DNA from: Rhodoferax sp.
GTDB lineage: Bacteria > Pseudomonadota > Gammaproteobacteria > Burkholderiales > Burkholderiaceae_C
DNA length: 64,000 nucleotides
Assembly: GCA_019449595.1 (NCBI GenBank)
Contig: JAGRPL010000001.1
Location: 207,386 to 271,385 of the forward strand
Direction of reading: 5' to 3'
The position numbers were made by a program, and so were the translations under genes. The notes beneath the pieces are model-generated. The model was not told the DNA's origin. It did not search any database and saw only the letters and a list, made by a program, of their open reading frames with translations. Positions 1-8,448 of the stretch are shown piece by piece (position 1 is the first letter of the stretch; each line of letters starts with the position of its first letter).

Positions 1-1
1 C

Positions 2-3000
2 AAGAGCGATGCGCGCGGCCTGCTGCTGTGCGAAACATCGCTGAGTGAGCCGGGTGAAGTGGAACTGGTGGTGACCGCCAGAGACAGCAGCGGCAACAGC
101 ATCCAGGCTGCCAGCAGCGTGTACGTCACCAAGCAAGGCGAGCTCTGGTTTGGCGGCGAAAACACCGACCGCATCGACCTGCTGCCCGAGAAGAAGAGTT
201 ACCAACCCGGCGAGACCGCCAGGTTCCAGGTGCGCATGCCCTTTCGCTTTGCCACGGCCCTGGTGTCGGTGGAGCGCGAAGGCATCATCGAAACCCGGGT
301 GGTGCAACTCAACGGCCAGGACCCCACCATCGAGCTCAAGATCAAGGAGGGCTGGGGGCCCAATGTGTACGTGAGCGTGCTGGCCCTGCGCGGGCGCCTG
401 CGCGAGGTGCCCTGGTACAGCTTCTTCACCTGGGGCTACAAGGCACCGCGCGAGTGGTGGACCAGCTTCTGGTACGAGGGACGTGAGTACGTGGCACCCA
501 CCGCCCTGGTGGACCTGAGCAAGCCCGCTTTCCGCCTGGGTGTGGCCGAAATCCGCGTGGGCACCAAAGCCCACCAGCTGGATGTGCACGTGAAAGCCGA
601 CAAGGAAAGCTACGCCGTGCGCAGCCAGGCCAAGGTCACCATCCAGGTGAAGCTGCCCAACGGCCAGCCCGCGGCGAATGCCGAGGTGGCCATTGCTGCA
701 GTCGACCAGGCCCTGCTGGAACTGATGCCCAACACCAGCTGGGACCTGCTGGGCGCCATGCTGCAGCGCCGCGCCTGGGGGGTAGAGACGTCCACCGCGC
801 AAATGGAAATCATCGGCCGGCGCCACTATGGCCGCAAGGCCGTGGCAGCCGGTGGCGGTGGCGGCCACAGCGGTGCGCGTGAGCTGCTGGAGACCCTGCT
901 GCTGTGGAACCCCAGCGTAAAGCTGGACGCCAATGGCAGCGCCACCGTGACGGTGCCGCTCAACGATGCACTCACTACCTTCAAGATTGTGGCCGTGGCC
1001 GACGCGTCCACCGGGCTGTTTGGCACCGGCAGCACCAGCATCCGCGCCACGCAAGACTTGCAGATCATCAGCGGCCTGCCGCCACTGGTGCGCGAGGACG
1101 ACCGGTACCGCGCGCAATTAACCCTGCGCAACACCACCAAACAGGCCATGAAGGTGCTGGTGACACCGCGCGCCACGCTGCTGGACCTGAAGCCCCAGAC
1201 CGTGGACATTCCCGCGGGTGACGCCCGCGAAGTGGCCTGGAGCGTAACTGCCCCGGCGCAACTGGCACAAAGCCGCTTTGAATCCATCCTGTGGGAGATC
1301 GAGGCCAAAGACACCATCAGCGGCGCCAGAGATGCGCTCAAGGCACGCCAGCGCATCATCCCCGCCGTACCGCTCACCGTGCAGCAGGCGACGCTGGTGC
1401 AGATTGACGGCCCGCTCACGCTGGACGTAAAAGCCCCCGCCGACGCGATCCCGGGTCGCGGTGGTTTGAAAATGTCGCTGCAGCCCAAGCTGGCCGAAGG
1501 CTTGCCGGGCGTGAAAGACTGGTTTGCCAACTACCCCTTCGCCTGCCTGGAGCAAAAGACCAGCAAGTCGGTCGGCCTGCGCGACGGCAAGCTGTGGCAG
1601 ACCGTTGCCACGCAAATTCCGAGCTATCTGGACAGCGATGGCCTGGCCAGCTACTTCCCGCCGCGTGATGGCGAGGCCGGCCACGGCAGTGACACCCTCA
1701 CCGCCTACCTGCTGGCCGCAACGCATGAGGCCGCCAGCCTCAACCCGGCGTTTGCGCTCAGCGACGAAGTGCGTGCCCCCATGGAGCGCGGCCTCATCGC
1801 GTTTGTGGAAGGTCGCATTCAGCGCAAGTTCTGGAGCCCGCGCAACGACCTGGATGTGCGCAAGCTCGCCGCCATCGAAGCCCTGTCGCGCTACGGCAAG
1901 GCGCAGGGCCGCATGCTGGGCAGCATTACCCTTGCGCCCAACCAGTGGCCCACCCACGCGGTGATCGACTGGCTCAACATCTTGAAGCGCGTGACCGATG
2001 TGCCCGAGCGCGACAAGCGCTTGGCCGAAGCGAACCAGATCCTGCGCAGCCGCATCAGCTACCAGGGCACCAAGATGATCTTCAGCAATGAGAAGGACGA
2101 TTACTGGTGGTGGCTGATGCAAAACGGCGACGTGAACACCGCACGCCTGATCCTGGCCGTGCTGGACGACCCGGCCTGGAAGGACGACATGGGCCGCCTG
2201 GCCAACGGCTTCATCAGCCGCCAGCAGAACGGCGCCTGGCACACCACCACGGCCAACCTGTGGGGCGGCCTGGCACTGGAGAAATTCAGCGCCAAGTTTG
2301 AAGCCGTTCCGGTAGCGGGCAGCACCAAAGCCAGCATGGGCACTGGCAATGCGAGCGTGGACTGGAGCAAGGTGGAACGCATCAAAACGACCGATGCTTC
2401 GGGTGCCGCGCACCAGACCACCTGGTTCGGTGCGCCCGCTGCGCCGGGCAATCTGAAGAACAACAGCATGTTCTTGCCTTGGGGCAATACGGCGGCCAAA
2501 GACACGCTCAACGTGACGCACCAGGGCGCAGGCAAGCCCTGGCTCACCTTGCAGTCGGTGGCGGCCGTGCAGCTCAAGGCGCCCTTCTCCGCCGGCTACC
2601 AGATCAAGAAAACCATCACCCCCGTGGAGCAAGCCAACAAGAGCCTGCCCGCAGGCAGCTACACGCGCGGTGACGTGCTGCGCATCAGCATCGAGGTGAA
2701 CGCCAGCGCCGACATGACCTGGGTGGCCATCACCGACCCCGTGCCCGGCGGTGCGACGATTCTGGGCAGCGGCCTGGGCCGCGACAGCGAGATCGCCACA
2801 CAAGGCGAGAAGCGCGAGGGCTATGGCTGGGCCGCGTTTGAAGAACGCAGCTTCGAGTCCTTCCGCAGCTACTACCAGTACCTGCCCAAGGGCGTGGTGA
2901 AGATGGAATACACCATCCGCCTCAACAACATAGGCGAGTTCTCGCTGCCGCCTTCACGGGTGGAAGCTTTGTACGCGCCGGAAATGTTTGGGGAATCACC

Positions 3001-3025
3001 GAATGCGAAGGTTAAGGTCGAGTGA
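2..3025 (+). CDS. yfhM: Alpha-2-macroglobulin family protein (YfhM-like), 5' truncated by window
   Basis: The frame is open through the left edge, so the N-terminus lies outside the window; about 1,007 codons are visible. Bacterial alpha-2-macroglobulins are periplasmic, usually lipid-anchored protease traps that work with PBP1C. The thioester motif C-L-E-Q is encoded at 1544-1555, within the phrase YPFACLEQ. A glycine-rich bait-like stretch (GGGGGHSG, near 850-872) precedes the WNPSVKLD and PLNDALTTFKI segments typical of the central A2M domain. The C-terminal third resembles the MG10/receptor-binding part. The last 30 bp overlap the 3' end of the convergent TetR gene. In enterobacteria this gene directly precedes pbpC; here pbpC is 2.2 kb downstream. 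Family assignment is secure; the symbol is by analogy. Confidence 0.9.
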   Translation, partial: KSDARGLLLCETSLSEPGEVELVVTARDSSGNSIQAASSVYVTKQGELWFGGENTDRIDLLPEKKSYQPGETARFQVRMPFRFATALVSVEREGIIETRVVQLNGQDPTIELKIKEGWGPNVYVSVLALRGRLREVPWYSFFTWGYKAPREWWTSFWYEGREYVAPTALVDLSKPAFRLGVAEIRVGTKAHQLDVHVKADKESYAVRSQAKVTIQVKLPNGQPAANAEVAIAAVDQALLELMPNTSWDLLGAMLQRRAWGVETSTAQMEIIGRRHYGRKAVAAGGGGGHSGARELLETLLLWNPSVKLDANGSATVTVPLNDALTTFKIVAVADASTGLFGTGSTSIRATQDLQIISGLPPLVREDDRYRAQLTLRNTTKQAMKVLVTPRATLLDLKPQTVDIPAGDAREVAWSVTAPAQLAQSRFESILWEIEAKDTISGARDALKARQRIIPAVPLTVQQATLVQIDGPLTLDVKAPADAIPGRGGLKMSLQPKLAEGLPGVKDWFANYPFACLEQKTSKSVGLRDGKLWQTVATQIPSYLDSDGLASYFPPRDGEAGHGSDTLTAYLLAATHEAASLNPAFALSDEVRAPMERGLIAFVEGRIQRKFWSPRNDLDVRKLAAIEALSRYGKAQGRMLGSITLAPNQWPTHAVIDWLNILKRVTDVPERDKRLAEANQILRSRISYQGTKMIFSNEKDDYWWWLMQNGDVNTARLILAVLDDPAWKDDMGRLANGFISRQQNGAWHTTTANLWGGLALEKFSAKFEAVPVAGSTKASMGTGNASVDWSKVERIKTTDASGAAHQTTWFGAPAAPGNLKNNSMFLPWGNTAAKDTLNVTHQGAGKPWLTLQSVAAVQLKAPFSAGYQIKKTITPVEQANKSLPAGSYTRGDVLRISIEVNASADMTWVAITDPVPGGATILGSGLGRDSEIATQGEKREGYGWAAFEERSFESFRSYYQYLPKGVVKMEYTIRLNNIGEFSLPPSRVEALYAPEMFGESPNAKVKVE

Positions 3026-3652
3026 AGCCTCCTTGAAACGCAGACCTTCGAGCATGGCCACGAGAGATTGTCGAATGTCTGCCAACGCTTCGTGCACATC
3101 GGCATCCGCCGCAGGCAGCGAATCCATGCCGCCATACAGCGCACCCAAAACGATGCGCGCCAGCCGCTCCGCATCGTGCCCCGCAAAAATGCCATGCACC
3201 TGCAACGCATCGATCTGGGCGCGCATGGCGCCAAGCCCCTGGCGCTGCCGGATGTCGCCCCACACCTGTGCACCCAGCACAGCGGGCGCATCCACCAGCA
3301 TCAGGCGACGTAGCGGTGCGTTGGTACCGGCTTGCAGCACTGCGTTGATGGAGGCCAGAAACGCATCCCATGGCGAACCGCCCGCCTCCACAACAGCGCT
3401 ACGCGCGGCAAAGGCCTGCTGCACCAGCTGCGCATCCACCTGCTCCACCACTGCGGCAAACAGGCCCTTCTTGTCCCCATAGTGGTGGTACAGCGCGCCC
3501 ACGGTCACGCCGGCGTCGGCGCAGATGCTGCCCACCGGCGCTTTCTCAAAGCCTTGCTCGCTGAACCAGCGCAGCGCTGCCATCTGCAGCGCGGCCTGCG
3601 TGGCGCTGGCATTTTCCTTGCGACCGTCACGTTTGGTGGGGGTTTCAGTCAT
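2996..3652 (-). CDS. TetR/AcrR family transcriptional regulator
   Basis: A 218-aa one-domain repressor. The N-terminal helix-turn-helix is clear (VGSICADAGVTVGALYHHYG), followed by the usual KKGLFAAVVEQVD linker and a C-terminal ligand-binding domain of no recognisable subtype. I start at the ATG at 3652 (MTETPTK); a TTG at 3670 is possible but lacks a ribosome site. It is divergent from the DUF1304 gene, with a perfect 6-5-6 palindrome in the intergenic promoter, so it most likely represses DUF1304 and itself. The old yellow enzyme gene beyond DUF1304 may belong to the same response, as in NemR/NemA pairs, but that is inference. Its 3' end overlaps the alpha-2-macroglobulin gene by 30 bp. 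Confidence 0.9.
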   Translation of the reverse strand: MTETPTKRDGRKENASATQAALQMAALRWFSEQGFEKAPVGSICADAGVTVGALYHHYGDKKGLFAAVVEQVDAQLVQQAFAARSAVVEAGGSPWDAFLASINAVLQAGTNAPLRRLMLVDAPAVLGAQVWGDIRQRQGLGAMRAQIDALQVHGIFAGHDAERLARIVLGALYGGMDSLPAADADVHEALADIRQSLVAMLEGLRFKEASLDLNLRIR

Positions 3653-3678
3653 GGGTAACGTGGGCGACAACCGTTTTC

Positions 3679-3707
3679 TTTACAAACATAACGAGATTAT
3701 GTATTCT
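3679..3707 (+). promoter_or_regulatory. Promoter with TetR operator palindrome in the spacer
   Basis: TTTACA (3679-3684) and TATTCT (3702-3707) are separated by exactly 17 bp and face the DUF1304 gene. The spacer holds a perfect inverted repeat, ACATAA-CGAGA-TTATGT (3686-3702). This geometry suits repression by the divergent TetR protein. Seen directly; the function is inferred. Confidence 0.7.
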
Positions 3708-3736
3708 CCATATCACCTTATCAACCGGACGCTTCC

Positions 3737-4096
3737 ATGCACATTGCCGCCCAAGTCCTCATCGCCGTGGTCTGCCTGATCCACGTCTACATCTTCCTGC
3801 TGGAAACGGTGCTGTTTGAATCGCGCGGGGTCAAGGTGTTTGGCATTCCGCAAGCCGAAGTGGCCATGCGCAAAGCAGCCATGTCCAACCAGGGTTGTTA
3901 CAACGGTTTTTTGGCCGCCGCCCTGCTGCTGGGCCTGCTGTACCCCGACCCGGCGATCGCCAAGGCCTTTGCCACTTTTGGCCTGGCCTGTGTGGCGGTG
4001 GCGGGCATCTGGGGCGCAGCCACAGTGATGGTGCGCATTCTGTACATTCAGACCGTACCCGCCATGCTGGGATTGGCGGCGCTCAACGTGCTGTAA
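3737..4096 (+). CDS. DUF1304 small membrane protein
   Basis: A 119-aa protein with about four hydrophobic segments (residues 5-25, 55-70, 75-95, 100-118). The motifs LLETVLFESRGVKVFG and NQGCYNGFLAAALL are characteristic of the DUF1304 family of inner-membrane proteins, whose function is unknown. It sits behind a promoter carrying a TetR-type palindrome and is divergent from the tetR gene, so it is probably the main target of that regulator. The convergent old yellow enzyme gene ends 26 bp away. No strong Shine-Dalgarno precedes the ATG, which is the only sensible start. Confidence 0.88.
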   Translation: MHIAAQVLIAVVCLIHVYIFLLETVLFESRGVKVFGIPQAEVAMRKAAMSNQGCYNGFLAAALLLGLLYPDPAIAKAFATFGLACVAVAGIWGAATVMVRILYIQTVPAMLGLAALNVL

Positions 4097-4122
4097 AGCA
4101 CCACCCCGGCTGACCAAACGGC

Positions 4123-5223
4123 TTAGACCAGCGTACCCAGCGACGCCGGCGAAAAGTCCGACAGCTCAGCCATGCGCCCGTCGCGCACCTTCAGCGCCCA
4201 GTCCGGGTCGCTGATCAGCGCGCGGCCCACGGCCACCAAGTCGAAGTCGCCGCGGTCAAAGCGGCGCAACAGTTCGTCCAGCGACGCAGGCCTGGAGCTC
4301 TCGCCACCAAAGGCAGCGATGAACTCGCCGCTCAGCCCCACCGAGCCCACGGTGATGGTGGGGCGGCCGGTGAGCTTCTTGGCCCAGCCGGCAAAGTTCA
4401 AGTCCGAACCGTCAAACTCCGGCTCCCAGAAGCGGCGTTGCGAGCAGTGGAAGATGTCGGCACCCGCATCGGCCAGGGGCTGCAACCAGGCGGCCATTTC
4501 GTCGGGCGTCTGCGCAATGCGGGCCGCGTAGTCTTGCTGCTTCCACTGCGAGAGGCGAATGATGACGGGGTAATCTGGCCCCACCTCGGCGCGCACGGCT
4601 TTCAAAATCTCGGCAGCAAACACGCCGCGCGCTACCAGGTTGCCACCGTATTTGTCGGTGCGCTGGTTGGTGCCGTCCCAGAAAAATTGGTCGATCAAAT
4701 AGCCGTGCGCGCCGTGCAACTCGATGCAATCAAAGCCCAGGCGCTTGGCGGCGCCGGCGGCTTTGGCAAAGGCGGCAATCGTGTCGGCAATGGCCGCATC
4801 GGTCATGGGCTCGCCAAACGGTTTGCCGGGCCGCGACAGGCCCGAGGGGGAGTCGACCGGTGGCGGCGCTGTCCAGTCGGTATTGCGGTTGCGCGCTGCG
4901 CCCACATGCCAAAGCTGGGGCGCCATGACGCCGCCTGCGCCGTGCACGGTGTTGATCACGTGCTGCCATGCGGCCAAGGCGTCGTCGCCCCAAAAGTGCG
5001 GCACATTGGGGTCATTGGCGGCGGACGGGCGCTGCACCACGGTGCCTTCCGACACGATGAGGCCCACGGCGGCGGCGGCCCGCTTGCGGTAATACTCACT
5101 GACCTTTTCGGTGGGCACGCCGTTGGGCGAAAACGACCGTGTCATGGGTGCCATGACAATGCGGTTGGCAAGGTGCAAGCCCTTGAAGGAAAACGGTTGA
5201 AACAGCGGCGCAGCGTTGGACAT
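4123..5223 (-). CDS. NADH:flavin oxidoreductase, Old Yellow Enzyme family
   Basis: A 366-aa cytosolic FMN beta/alpha-barrel enzyme of the NemA/12-oxophytodienoate reductase group, predicted to reduce activated alkenes (enones, nitro compounds, maleimides) with NAD(P)H. N-terminal LANRIVMAPMTRS binds FMN, QLWHVGA lies in the active-site strand, and the segment with HGAHGYLIDQFFW holds the substrate-binding histidine pair. TVGSVG and VAVGRALISDP near the C-terminus bind the FMN phosphate. Length is normal. Its start overlaps the longest possible pbpC frame, but a realistic pbpC start avoids this. It may be part of a stress cassette with the TetR and DUF1304 genes. Physiological substrate unknown. 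Confidence 0.9.
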   Translation of the reverse strand: MSNAAPLFQPFSFKGLHLANRIVMAPMTRSFSPNGVPTEKVSEYYRKRAAAAVGLIVSEGTVVQRPSAANDPNVPHFWGDDALAAWQHVINTVHGAGGVMAPQLWHVGAARNRNTDWTAPPPVDSPSGLSRPGKPFGEPMTDAAIADTIAAFAKAAGAAKRLGFDCIELHGAHGYLIDQFFWDGTNQRTDKYGGNLVARGVFAAEILKAVRAEVGPDYPVIIRLSQWKQQDYAARIAQTPDEMAAWLQPLADAGADIFHCSQRRFWEPEFDGSDLNFAGWAKKLTGRPTITVGSVGLSGEFIAAFGGESSRPASLDELLRRFDRGDFDLVAVGRALISDPDWALKVRDGRMAELSDFSPASLGTLV

Positions 5224-5233
5224 ACAGGCGGGA

Positions 5234-7594
5234 ATGGAAAAGTTGCAGATGGAACCAGTTTACGGGGCCCAGCCCAGCCAATGCGGCTGCAAGGTCACCA
5301 AGGCTACAGGCCTGGCCGTGGTGCGCGCGCCAGCAGCACGGCGCGGCATGGCCGGCTCCGCTGCTATATTTTTGCTAGCTGTTTGCGCAGTTTCCACGGG
5401 GGCTGCAGCCACTTTCAATGAAGTAAAGGCAGCCTACCGATCCTCTGAAACCTTGATTTTGGACCGCAGCGGGACCCAGCTCCACCGCCTGCGCACCGAC
5501 GCCAGCGTGCGCCGTGGCCAGTGGGTGGCGCTGGCCGATATGTCGCCGGCGCTGCGCACGGCACTGGTGCTTTCGGAAGACCGCCGTTTTTTTGAGCACA
5601 GTGGGGTGGACTGGCAGGCCGTCTCCAGCGCGGCGTGGGCCAACCTGTGGAACAGCAAAACGCGCGGTGCCTCCACCATCACCATGCAGCTGGCAGGCTT
5701 GCTGGACGACGATTTGAAGCGCGGCCCAAGCGGGCGCAGCGTGGTACAGAAGCTGGGGCAGACACTGTCGGCCAAGAACCTTGAGCGCGGCTGGCGCAAA
5801 GACCAGATCCTGGAGGCCTACCTGAACCTGGTTCCGTTTCGCGGCGAGTTGGTAGGCATAGACGCCATGAGCCAAACCCTGTTTGGCAAGTCCGCCCACG
5901 GGCTGGACCACAGCGAAGCCGCCATTGCCACCGCGCTGGTACGCGCGCCCAACGCCAGCCCCAACCAAGTGACACAGCGCGCCTGCAGCGTGCTCAAAAC
6001 CCTGGAGCCCGGTACCGCCCGCTGTGACGCGCTAGACCTGCTGGTCACCAGTGCGCTGCAACGGCGCGACTTTGCGGCCAGCGAAGGCATTGCGCCGCAC
6101 GTGGCACGGCAGTTGGTACGCAACGCCCCGTCCGCCTCTCTTCCCGCACCGCCCACCATCACCACCACGCTGCGCGCACCGTTGCAGCGCTTTGCAGTGC
6201 AAACATTGCAGCAACACCTGCGCGAGCTGGCCGGGCGCCACGTGGAAGACGGCGCGCTGGTGGTGCTGGACAACGCCACGGGCGAGGTGCTGGCCTGGGT
6301 CGGCTCGTCGGGCGAACTCAGCGGTGCGGCCGAGGTCGACGGCGTTACCGCGCTGCGCCAGCCCGGCTCCACGCTCAAGCCTTTTTTGTACGGTCAGGCG
6401 ATTGCCGAGCGGCGCATCACCGCCGCCTCGCTGTTGGAAGACTCGAGCGCGCAAATTCCCACCAGCGGCGGGCTCTACATTCCGCAAAATTACGACCGCC
6501 AGTTCAAGGGTTGGGTATCGGCCCGCACCGCGCTGGCGGCTTCGCTCAATGTGCCCGCCGTGCGCACGCTGGTGATGGTGTCACCCGATGCCTTCCACAA
6601 GCAACTCATCAAGTTCGGGCTGCCACTCAGGGAAAGTGGCGACTACTACGGCTACAGCCTGGCGCTGGGCAGTGCCGAGGTCTCGCTGCTCGACCTGGCC
6701 AATGCCTACCGCGCCCTGGGCAACGGCGGGCGCTATAGCCCCACATCACTGACGCCCAACGCCAAGCCCACATGGCGCGCGGCTCTGGACCCACGCGCCG
6801 CCTTCATCGTGGGCGATGTGCTGTCTGACACCAACGCCCGGGCCCGCACCTTCGGCACCGACAGCGTACTGGCTACGCGCTTCTGGAGCGCGGTCAAAAC
6901 CGGCACCAGCAAGGACATGCGCGACAACTGGGCGCTGGGCTGGTCGCAGCGCTACACCGTGGGCGTATGGGTTGGCAACGCCAGCGGCGCGCCCATGTGG
7001 GACGTGAGCGGCACTACCGGTGCCGCACCCATCTGGGTCGCGGTGATGAACTACCTGCACCAGACTCAGCCCAGCCGTGCGCCCAAGCCACCGGTGGGCG
7101 TGGTGCAAAAGCCGGTGCAGTTTGCGGCCAACACCAGCGCCCCGTCCTCCAGCGCGCCCAACACCGAAGCACCGCGCAGTGAGTGGTTTATCCATGGCAC
7201 CCAGCAGGCCAGTTTTGCTATGGATACAGGAGCTGCTCACGCAGGCTCCATGCGGGTTAAAGGCCAAAAAGACATGAAAAATGGCGCAGCGCCCACTGCC
7301 CGCATCACCACACCCACCAACGGGACCATCATCGCGCTGGACCCCGACATCCCGCCCAATCGCCAGCGCCTGAGCCTGCAGGCCGAAGGCGCCAACCTGC
7401 GCTGGTTGATGGACGGCAAGCCGCTGGCCAAAGGCCCCAGCGCCCAATGGCTGCCTTGGCCGGGGCGGCACCTGATCCGGCTCACCAACGCGCGGGGTGA
7501 GGTGCTGGACGAAGTGCGGCTGGAAGTACGGGGCGCAGGGGTTCTTCCCATCGAACCACCCCGTGCCTCGAGAAAGACGGGCACGAAGCCCTGA
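5234..7594 (+). CDS. pbpC: Penicillin-binding protein 1C
   Basis: Bifunctional class A peptidoglycan synthase, periplasmic with an N-terminal anchor. In order: glycosyltransferase domain with catalytic Glu in LSEDRRFFEHSG and the GASTITMQLAGLL motif; transpeptidase domain with STLK (active serine codon 6368), SLN in AASLNVPAV and KTGTS at about 6896; C-terminal BiPBP_C domain from about 7300. PBP1C usually partners alpha-2-macroglobulin. Starts at 5234, 5249 or 5348 are all possible; 5348 (MAGSAAIFLL) leaves a minimal N-terminus before the hydrophobic segment. Two copies of a dispersed repeat lie inside the gene: one encodes the hydrophobic anchor, the other the linker before BiPBP_C. Confidence 0.93.
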   Translation: MEKLQMEPVYGAQPSQCGCKVTKATGLAVVRAPAARRGMAGSAAIFLLAVCAVSTGAAATFNEVKAAYRSSETLILDRSGTQLHRLRTDASVRRGQWVALADMSPALRTALVLSEDRRFFEHSGVDWQAVSSAAWANLWNSKTRGASTITMQLAGLLDDDLKRGPSGRSVVQKLGQTLSAKNLERGWRKDQILEAYLNLVPFRGELVGIDAMSQTLFGKSAHGLDHSEAAIATALVRAPNASPNQVTQRACSVLKTLEPGTARCDALDLLVTSALQRRDFAASEGIAPHVARQLVRNAPSASLPAPPTITTTLRAPLQRFAVQTLQQHLRELAGRHVEDGALVVLDNATGEVLAWVGSSGELSGAAEVDGVTALRQPGSTLKPFLYGQAIAERRITAASLLEDSSAQIPTSGGLYIPQNYDRQFKGWVSARTALAASLNVPAVRTLVMVSPDAFHKQLIKFGLPLRESGDYYGYSLALGSAEVSLLDLANAYRALGNGGRYSPTSLTPNAKPTWRAALDPRAAFIVGDVLSDTNARARTFGTDSVLATRFWSAVKTGTSKDMRDNWALGWSQRYTVGVWVGNASGAPMWDVSGTTGAAPIWVAVMNYLHQTQPSRAPKPPVGVVQKPVQFAANTSAPSSSAPNTEAPRSEWFIHGTQQASFAMDTGAAHAGSMRVKGQKDMKNGAAPTARITTPTNGTIIALDPDIPPNRQRLSLQAEGANLRWLMDGKPLAKGPSAQWLPWPGRHLIRLTNARGEVLDEVRLEVRGAGVLPIEPPRASRKTGTKP
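5363..5390 (+). repeat. Dispersed repeat core, copy a (in pbpC)
   Basis: Core of 28 bp: GCTATATTTTTGCTAGC followed by TGTTTGCGCAG. Similarity continues to about 5411 (TCCACGGGGGCTGCAGCC). It is read in frame as the hydrophobic stretch SAAIFLLAVCAVSTG of PbpC. Confidence 0.8.
7217..7244 (+). repeat. Dispersed repeat core, copy b (in pbpC linker)
   Basis: Core GCTATGGATACAGGAGC then TGCTCACGCAG. Similarity continues through CTCCATGCGGGTTAAAGGCC to about 7265. It lies in frame between the transpeptidase and BiPBP_C domains, in a proline/serine-rich linker. Confidence 0.7.
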
Positions 7595-7627
7595 GCCTGC
7601 GCGGCTCGCCGGATGCGGCTGGCGTGA

Positions 7628-8020
7628 TCAGCTGGCCTTGACGGCCAGCACGGGGCAGGAGACGGTCAGCAGAATCTCCTGGGCAACGCTGCCCAGGATG
7701 AGTTTTCCCACCGGGGAGCGTTTGCGAAGGCCAATGATGAGCACATAGGGCTGCAGGGCTTCGACCAGGGCGTTAATTTCCTCCACCGCATTCATGCCCC
7801 GCACGAATTTCTTGAATTCGGCGTCCAGCCCGGTGTTGCGCAGCAGCTCCTCTACCCGCTCTACGTCCTGCGCGTCGGACAGCGAATCGTCGTCCTTTCT
7901 GCCGCCAGGACCGGCGTTGACCACCATCAGACGCTCATTGCGGCGTTTCGCAATTTCAATGCCCTTGTCCAGCGCCGCTTGCCCTTCGGGGCGGGGTGCA
8001 TAAGCTACGAGTATGGTCAT
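7628..8020 (-). CDS. Universal stress protein, UspA family
   Basis: A 130-aa single-domain cytosolic USP. It opens with MTILVAYAPRPEG, the usual first strand, and ends with the ATP-binding signature around GLRKRSPVGKLILGSVAQ (G-2x-G-9x-G-S style), so it is probably of the nucleotide-binding class. The ATG at 8020 is chosen because AGAGGAAA sits 7 bp upstream; longer in-frame starts add unrelated residues. It stands alone, convergent with pbpC and divergent from a small unknown gene. Trigger and partners cannot be read from sequence. Confidence 0.92.
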   Translation of the reverse strand: MTILVAYAPRPEGQAALDKGIEIAKRRNERLMVVNAGPGGRKDDDSLSDAQDVERVEELLRNTGLDAEFKKFVRGMNAVEEINALVEALQPYVLIIGLRKRSPVGKLILGSVAQEILLTVSCPVLAVKAS

Positions 8021-8180
8021 ACGGGTGTTTCCTCTGGTTGTTTGAACGAGCCTACCAAAACCGCCAGGGCGGGTCAAATCCTGCCCGCACAACCGCCGCT
8101 GCCTCCCCGGGCGGCACTTGCAATCTGGCGGGCGGATGACTAAGGTTATGCCAGCGTGATCGACGGAAAAGGAGGCAAAT

Positions 8181-8429
8181 ATGTCTGGCTACCCCGTTGT
8201 GGAGCAGGATGGCTGCTATGCATCCGTATCAACCCAAAAAGAACCCACAGGCCGGTGGATGTCCTGGGTGCACTTTGAACGCGACAGCGACTACGCCCGC
8301 TTGAAAAACCATGCCGGCGCACCCCAGCGGGTGCCCAACGACTACCCTACCGAGGAAAAGGCCGTGCTGGCGGCCTATGAATTTGCCCGTGAGTTGATCG
8401 CCAAGGGACAGGCGGCGCCGCGGGCCTGA
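8181..8429 (+). CDS. Small conserved-looking protein of unknown function
   Basis: An 82-aa soluble protein with a near-perfect ribosome site (AAAGGAGGC, 8168-8176) before its ATG. No signal peptide, membrane segment or known motif was recognised. The middle is polar and aromatic (SWVHFERDSDYARLKNH) and the C-terminus forms a likely helix (EEKAVLAAYEFARELIAKG). It may be a small stress-related protein given the neighbouring UspA gene, but nothing in the sequence proves this. The codon pattern and ribosome site make it a real gene. Confidence 0.75.
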   Translation: MSGYPVVEQDGCYASVSTQKEPTGRWMSWVHFERDSDYARLKNHAGAPQRVPNDYPTEEKAVLAAYEFARELIAKGQAAPRA

Positions 8430-8448
8430 GCCGCGGCGGGGTTCCCGG

